Of a DNA stretch of 64,000 nt, positions 60,853-64,000 are shown in pieces (position 1 is the stretch's first letter; every line of letters starts with the position of its first letter). This DNA is from Picochlorum sp. 'celeri' (lineage: Eukaryota > Chlorophyta > Trebouxiophyceae). The position numbers and the translations under genes are program-made. The stretch lies in contig JAACMV010000023.1 in NCBI GenBank assembly GCA_010909725.1, positions 124,001-188,000 of the forward strand, written 5' to 3'. The notes under the pieces are model-generated. The model searched no databases, was not told the DNA's origin, and saw only the letters and a program-made list of their open reading frames with translations.

Positions 60853-61244
60853 TCAAATTGAATACTACCATCATGATTAATTAATCCGTGCTCATCTATA
60901 ACTGCCAGCCAGTCATCATCAGACTGGGAAGTAAAGTGCCAAGTGTAAAACTGTCGAGTCAACGCGTGTTGACTGCCGTGTGGCACTTGCAGGGGCATGT
61001 GCGCGTTCGTTTGGCCACTGGCAGTTGGTATCAACAAAACCTCCAGTTGCCCCTTGATCCATATGTAATTGGATACATGGATGTTTAACATCAAAATAAA
61101 TTTAATCAAATCTAATCATTGTGGTCTGTGAATGCAAGAATTCTTGTTGGCGCAGATTGCACGAATTCCTTTCTGCTGCAAGGAAATGCGACCGTGTTTA
61201 CCCATCTGGATGGAAATTAGTACCTTCATACTATAGTAGTAGCA
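60853..61244. other. Intergenic region between tandem proteases
   Basis: 392 nt between the two subtilase genes. A nested inverted repeat occupies 60900–61026 (listed separately). The remainder has AT-rich sequence and likely the promoter of the second gene; no further coding sequence. Confidence 0.6.
60900..61026. repeat. Nested inverted repeat between the two protease genes
   Basis: Three pairs of perfect complementary arms are nested about one centre: AACTGCCAG (60900–60908) with CTGGCAGTT (61018–61026); AAGTGCCA (60934–60941) with TGGCACTT (60981–60988); AGTCAAC (60957–60963) with GTTGACT (60968–60974) around a GCGT loop. A small side stem CCAGTC/GACTGG lies in the left half (60909–60927). 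Order and symmetry make chance unlikely. Transcribed, it would be a long branched hairpin after the first protease stop. Confidence 0.6.
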
Positions 61245-63420
61245 ATGAAAGTCGTATTAGTAGCCGTCTTGTTGCTCGCAGTTGCAACTGGACACACGAC
61301 TGCTCTGCTGCGGGGCAATGCCTGTCGCCCTGGTAGGAAGGATGGCATGGTGACTGTCTATCAGGATGGATATGGAGACGGGTGGGTATCGGGGAGTGTA
61401 GGAACGAATCTAACAGTGTATTCCACGAGTGCTGTGAGAGCTGGGACGCAGACAACCATGGTTGGGACAACAGAACCATTTGGTGAATTCTCCTTGGTGA
61501 GTCTAATTCCTGTGTGCACCGAAAGCGTGCTTGATATGTGGGCCCAGGGGAGCTTCCTTTCCAGAACATCCATAGTACTTCGCTCACGTGAATATGGCGC
61601 GGTGTCCCAAGCTGTGCCCATTTTTTCCGCAGAGCCAGAAGCTATTATTCATTCACATGTGTTCAATGGGACATTTCGGGTACAAGGGCCTGATGCGCAG
61701 AATTGGTTTCGTATCTCGATAAATTTGGAAGCTATCAAAAATGATAATCTTCCTCCCCCAACGTGGGATACGATTGCAATACGGGATGAATCTGGCCAGG
61801 GATTTACAACAATGATTAGCTCAATGCACATTCTCCCCAATGTTCCAGTCATTAAAGAACAACTGCAAGACTGTATCGGGACGGTTTGTAATCCTGTGTT
61901 GGCGTCTGCTTCTGTATTTGGACTTGTAGCGTCCAGTGTTAATCCCAGAATGGTACCTATTTTTGGTTTTGGACCAACAGCAGGGAATGGCGAGGACAGA
62001 TTGCATGATGATGTCACGGGAGAAGGTGACCTGGTCAGTAATTCACTCTTGGTGGACGGAATCACACATCAAGAGGTGATGAATTTCTGTGCATCGATTC
62101 AGGGTATGGAGAGCGCCGACGATGCACGACGTGTCATGGATAGATCAATAGCAATGTTAGAGTCGAGAGCCACTCGCGGTGAGGGTGCCCTTGGGGCATG
62201 CTTTTTGAATATGGTCGATGTAGAGTTAGCCCTGGAGGATCCTGAAGGTCCTTCAGAATGGCCAATTTTGTCCATCATGGCATTTTCATATAAAAATATG
62301 ACAAAAATTCGCAAGATGGCTCTTGGCATTCTTGAATGGATGGACAAGGATGGAGAAGTCAGCCAAGCTGATGGTGTATCCAGGCGTCCAGCGAGTCCTT
62401 TTGTTCAAGATGATGATCTGTCTCCAGCATCTTCCGATTGTCCAGGACTACCATGGGGCTTGAGTCGGTTGGATCAATACCTCTTGCCTCTGGATATGTT
62501 GTACAATGTCTCCTCAAATGGATCTTCTGTGCATGTGTACGTGTTTTTTTTTTGAATTCGTTCGCATGACATTGGCTTGCCTAATTTTTTCTACTAAACG
62601 CCGAGACATATTGAAAGTGACGTCATGTGTCTATTGATGCAGATATGTTGTTGATTCTGGTGTGTCACCACATGCTGATTTTGGCAATCGCTTGGGACAG
62701 GGCGTGAACTGTGTATCAGGGACATGTGCTTTGGGCAATAGTCTAGATGACACAGGCCATGGAACACACGTCGCAGCGACGATTGCTGGATCTTGTTTTG
62801 GTGTTGCCAAAGGAGCAATCATTAACCCAGTGAAAGTGTTTGGACCAGCCGGGACAGGAACTTACAACTCTGTCATCCAGGGAATTCAATGGGCAGTCAT
62901 GACAACAAGGGTGAACAAATGGCCTGCCGTCATCAATCTAAGCCTCAGTGGGACCAAGAGTACTCCACTGAACATCGCCGTGAGAACAGCCACAGAAAAA
63001 GGCTTGACAGTCGTTACAGCATCTGGTAATGATTACTTTACAAATGCGTGCACCAAGAGTCCTGCAAGCAGTGAGTTTGCCATCTCTACTGCCGCCTCAA
63101 ATCGCGATGATCTTGCCAGTTCATTCTCAAATATTGGACCGTGTGTCTCCATGTGGGCGCCAGGAGAAGATATAGCCTCCGCAGATGCATCTAATCTGGA
63201 CGGAGGTTGGACAGTGAAATCAGGAACGAGCATGGCTGCACCACATGTGTCTGGAGCTGCAGCCCTGTACCTGGGATATAATACCTCTGCGTCGCCGTTG
63301 CAGGTCCGAGATGTCCTATTTCACGCATCCGTCTCGAGAAACCTCGCACCAGATACATCCAAGAGACTTCTCACCGTCTTGTTTGAAGATGAAAAAGCAT
63401 TCTTGCAACAGGAGATGTAG
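61245..63420 (+). CDS. Secreted subtilisin-like serine protease (S8), copy 2, two exons
   Basis: Exon 1 61245–62536, intron 62537–62642 (106 nt, GTACGT then a T10 run, ...GATGCAG), exon 2 62643–63420; 689 residues. Signal peptide MKVVLVAVLLLAVATGHTTA. The N-terminal domain is homologous to that of copy 1: QDGYGDGWVSGSVGTNL, ESVLDMWAQGSF, VQGPDAQNWFRISIN, WDTIAIRDESGQGF, CIGTVCNPV, IFGFGPTAGN. The peptidase begins after CPGLPWGLSRLDQYLLPLD: Asp in VHVYVVDSGVSPHADFGNR (split by the intron), His in DDTGHGTHVAATIAGSCFGV, Asn in VTASGNDYFTNACTKSPASS and Ser in SGTSMAAPHVSGAAALYLGY. All catalytic residues are present. Convergent with the channel gene; 11 nt between stops. Confidence 0.9.
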
Positions 63421-63431
63421 GAATGTTCTTT

Positions 63432-64000
63432 CTATGATGAAGCTGGGAGGCGTTCCATGACGAGTCTTCGCAACTCTTGCAACTCATTTTGAATCTCTCT
63501 CAGCGTCTCGTCATGTATACTACTAGGTGACTGAGCATCAGCCGAGCTCAACTCTTCGCCAATTCTCATGGGCCACAATGCATCCCTGGTTGCAGTATCC
63601 AATTTATCAGGATCAACTCTCAGGACATGCAAATAAGGCGGATTACAATCCAACCTCCGATACACCCACATCGGAATAGTCCTTTCTAATTCATCAATCA
63701 CAATAGCTCTGTTCAAAAGACTGCGCAAATTCTCATGCGCCGTCACTGAATCTAATGAATTTGTCATCAGACTGATCAGCAAATTAATAAGAACCATGCC
63801 CATAATAAAGGCAAATGACACGCCCAATATACATGCCATGATTGGATTCTTCGTGTCTTTATATAATTCAGCGAGTTCTGGACCGTCAAAGCTCCACGCC
63901 ACGACTTGCACAAACGCTTTAGACAGACTAGAGAATTCATCATGTGCCTTTTGATCTTCTGGATCTCGAAACAGCACATGAAATGACACCGCATATCCGG
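63432..64000 (-). CDS. TRP/polycystin-like ion channel, C-terminal part (cut by right edge)
   Basis: The frame is open to the right edge; about 189 codons are visible. VSFHVLFRDPEDQKAHDEFS leads to a pore-like segment (LSKAFVQVVAWSFDGPELAE), then a last membrane helix ACILGVSFAFIMGMVLINLL with ISLMTNSLDSVTAHENLRSL, the S6–TRP-helix pattern of TRP and related cation channels. The cytosolic tail has RTIPMWVYRRLD and ends with a coiled coil (IQNELQELRRLVMERLP). Ion selectivity and subfamily need the missing part. The start codons seen in this stretch are internal. Confidence 0.75.
   Translation of the reverse strand, partial: GYAVSFHVLFRDPEDQKAHDEFSSLSKAFVQVVAWSFDGPELAELYKDTKNPIMACILGVSFAFIMGMVLINLLISLMTNSLDSVTAHENLRSLLNRAIVIDELERTIPMWVYRRLDCNPPYLHVLRVDPDKLDTATRDALWPMRIGEELSSADAQSPSSIHDETLREIQNELQELRRLVMERLPASS

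Overview
The window is nuclear DNA of a photosynthetic unicellular eukaryote, most likely a green alga. Genes lie on both strands, are interrupted by GT–AG introns (mostly 44–250 nt, near the 5' end of genes), and encode typical eukaryotic proteins: formin, NELF-A-like, oxysterol-binding protein, CWC2, WDR11, TRAPPC1, LSm3, USP48 and V-ATPase d. A plastid is shown by nuclear genes for plastocyanin (bipartite thylakoid-lumen transit peptide and a mature part close to the green-algal form), plastid uL11, a TGD3-type ABC ATPase and a transit-peptide-bearing phosphoglycolate phosphatase. TGTAA, the poly(A) signal known from Chlamydomonas, sits just after many stop codons, which fits the green lineage. 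Species and exact clade cannot be told from the sequence.

Layout: 1–10 kb holds a class II formin (cut by the left edge), plastid uL11, a NELF-A-like elongation factor, D-2-hydroxyglutarate dehydrogenase, an oxysterol-binding-related protein and a SnoaL-like protein. 10–20 kb holds CWC2, WDR11, TRAPPC1, a KDM8/JMJD5-type JmjC protein, an SH3BGR/glutaredoxin-like protein and a nucleotide-sugar transporter. 20–28 kb holds RlmN, a membrane-anchored methyltransferase–GT8 glycosyltransferase fusion, tRNA isopentenyltransferase, TGD3 and an HVA22/DP1 protein. 28–36 kb is intron-rich and hardest to read: a TARBP1/Trm3-type tRNA 2'-O-methyltransferase, an unassigned 1.1 kb stretch, and an unrecognised multi-exon gene. 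36–47 kb holds orphan secreted and membrane proteins, a CCA-adding/poly(A) polymerase-type enzyme, a GNAT acetyltransferase, USP48 and an R3H–SUZ protein. 47–64 kb holds TTC1, plastocyanin, V-ATPase d, an orphan membrane protein, LSm3, phosphoglycolate phosphatase, an isochorismatase-like hydrolase, a ViaA-like VWA protein, RPF1, two tandem secreted subtilases and, cut by the right edge, a TRP-like channel.

The genes do not form one pathway; this is a compact housekeeping region. Five convergent pairs have stop codons only 4–21 nt apart, so neighbouring 3' transcript ends probably overlap. The most notable items are the NELF-A homologue in what appears to be a green alga, the methyltransferase–GT8 fusion, the subtilase pair with a shared unassigned N-terminal domain and a nested inverted repeat between the copies, a ViaA-like VWA protein, and candidate very short introns in the 28–36 kb region. 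Exon boundaries were derived by hand from frame, phase and splice dinucleotides and are predictions. No tRNA or rRNA gene, transposon or CRISPR array was recognised.
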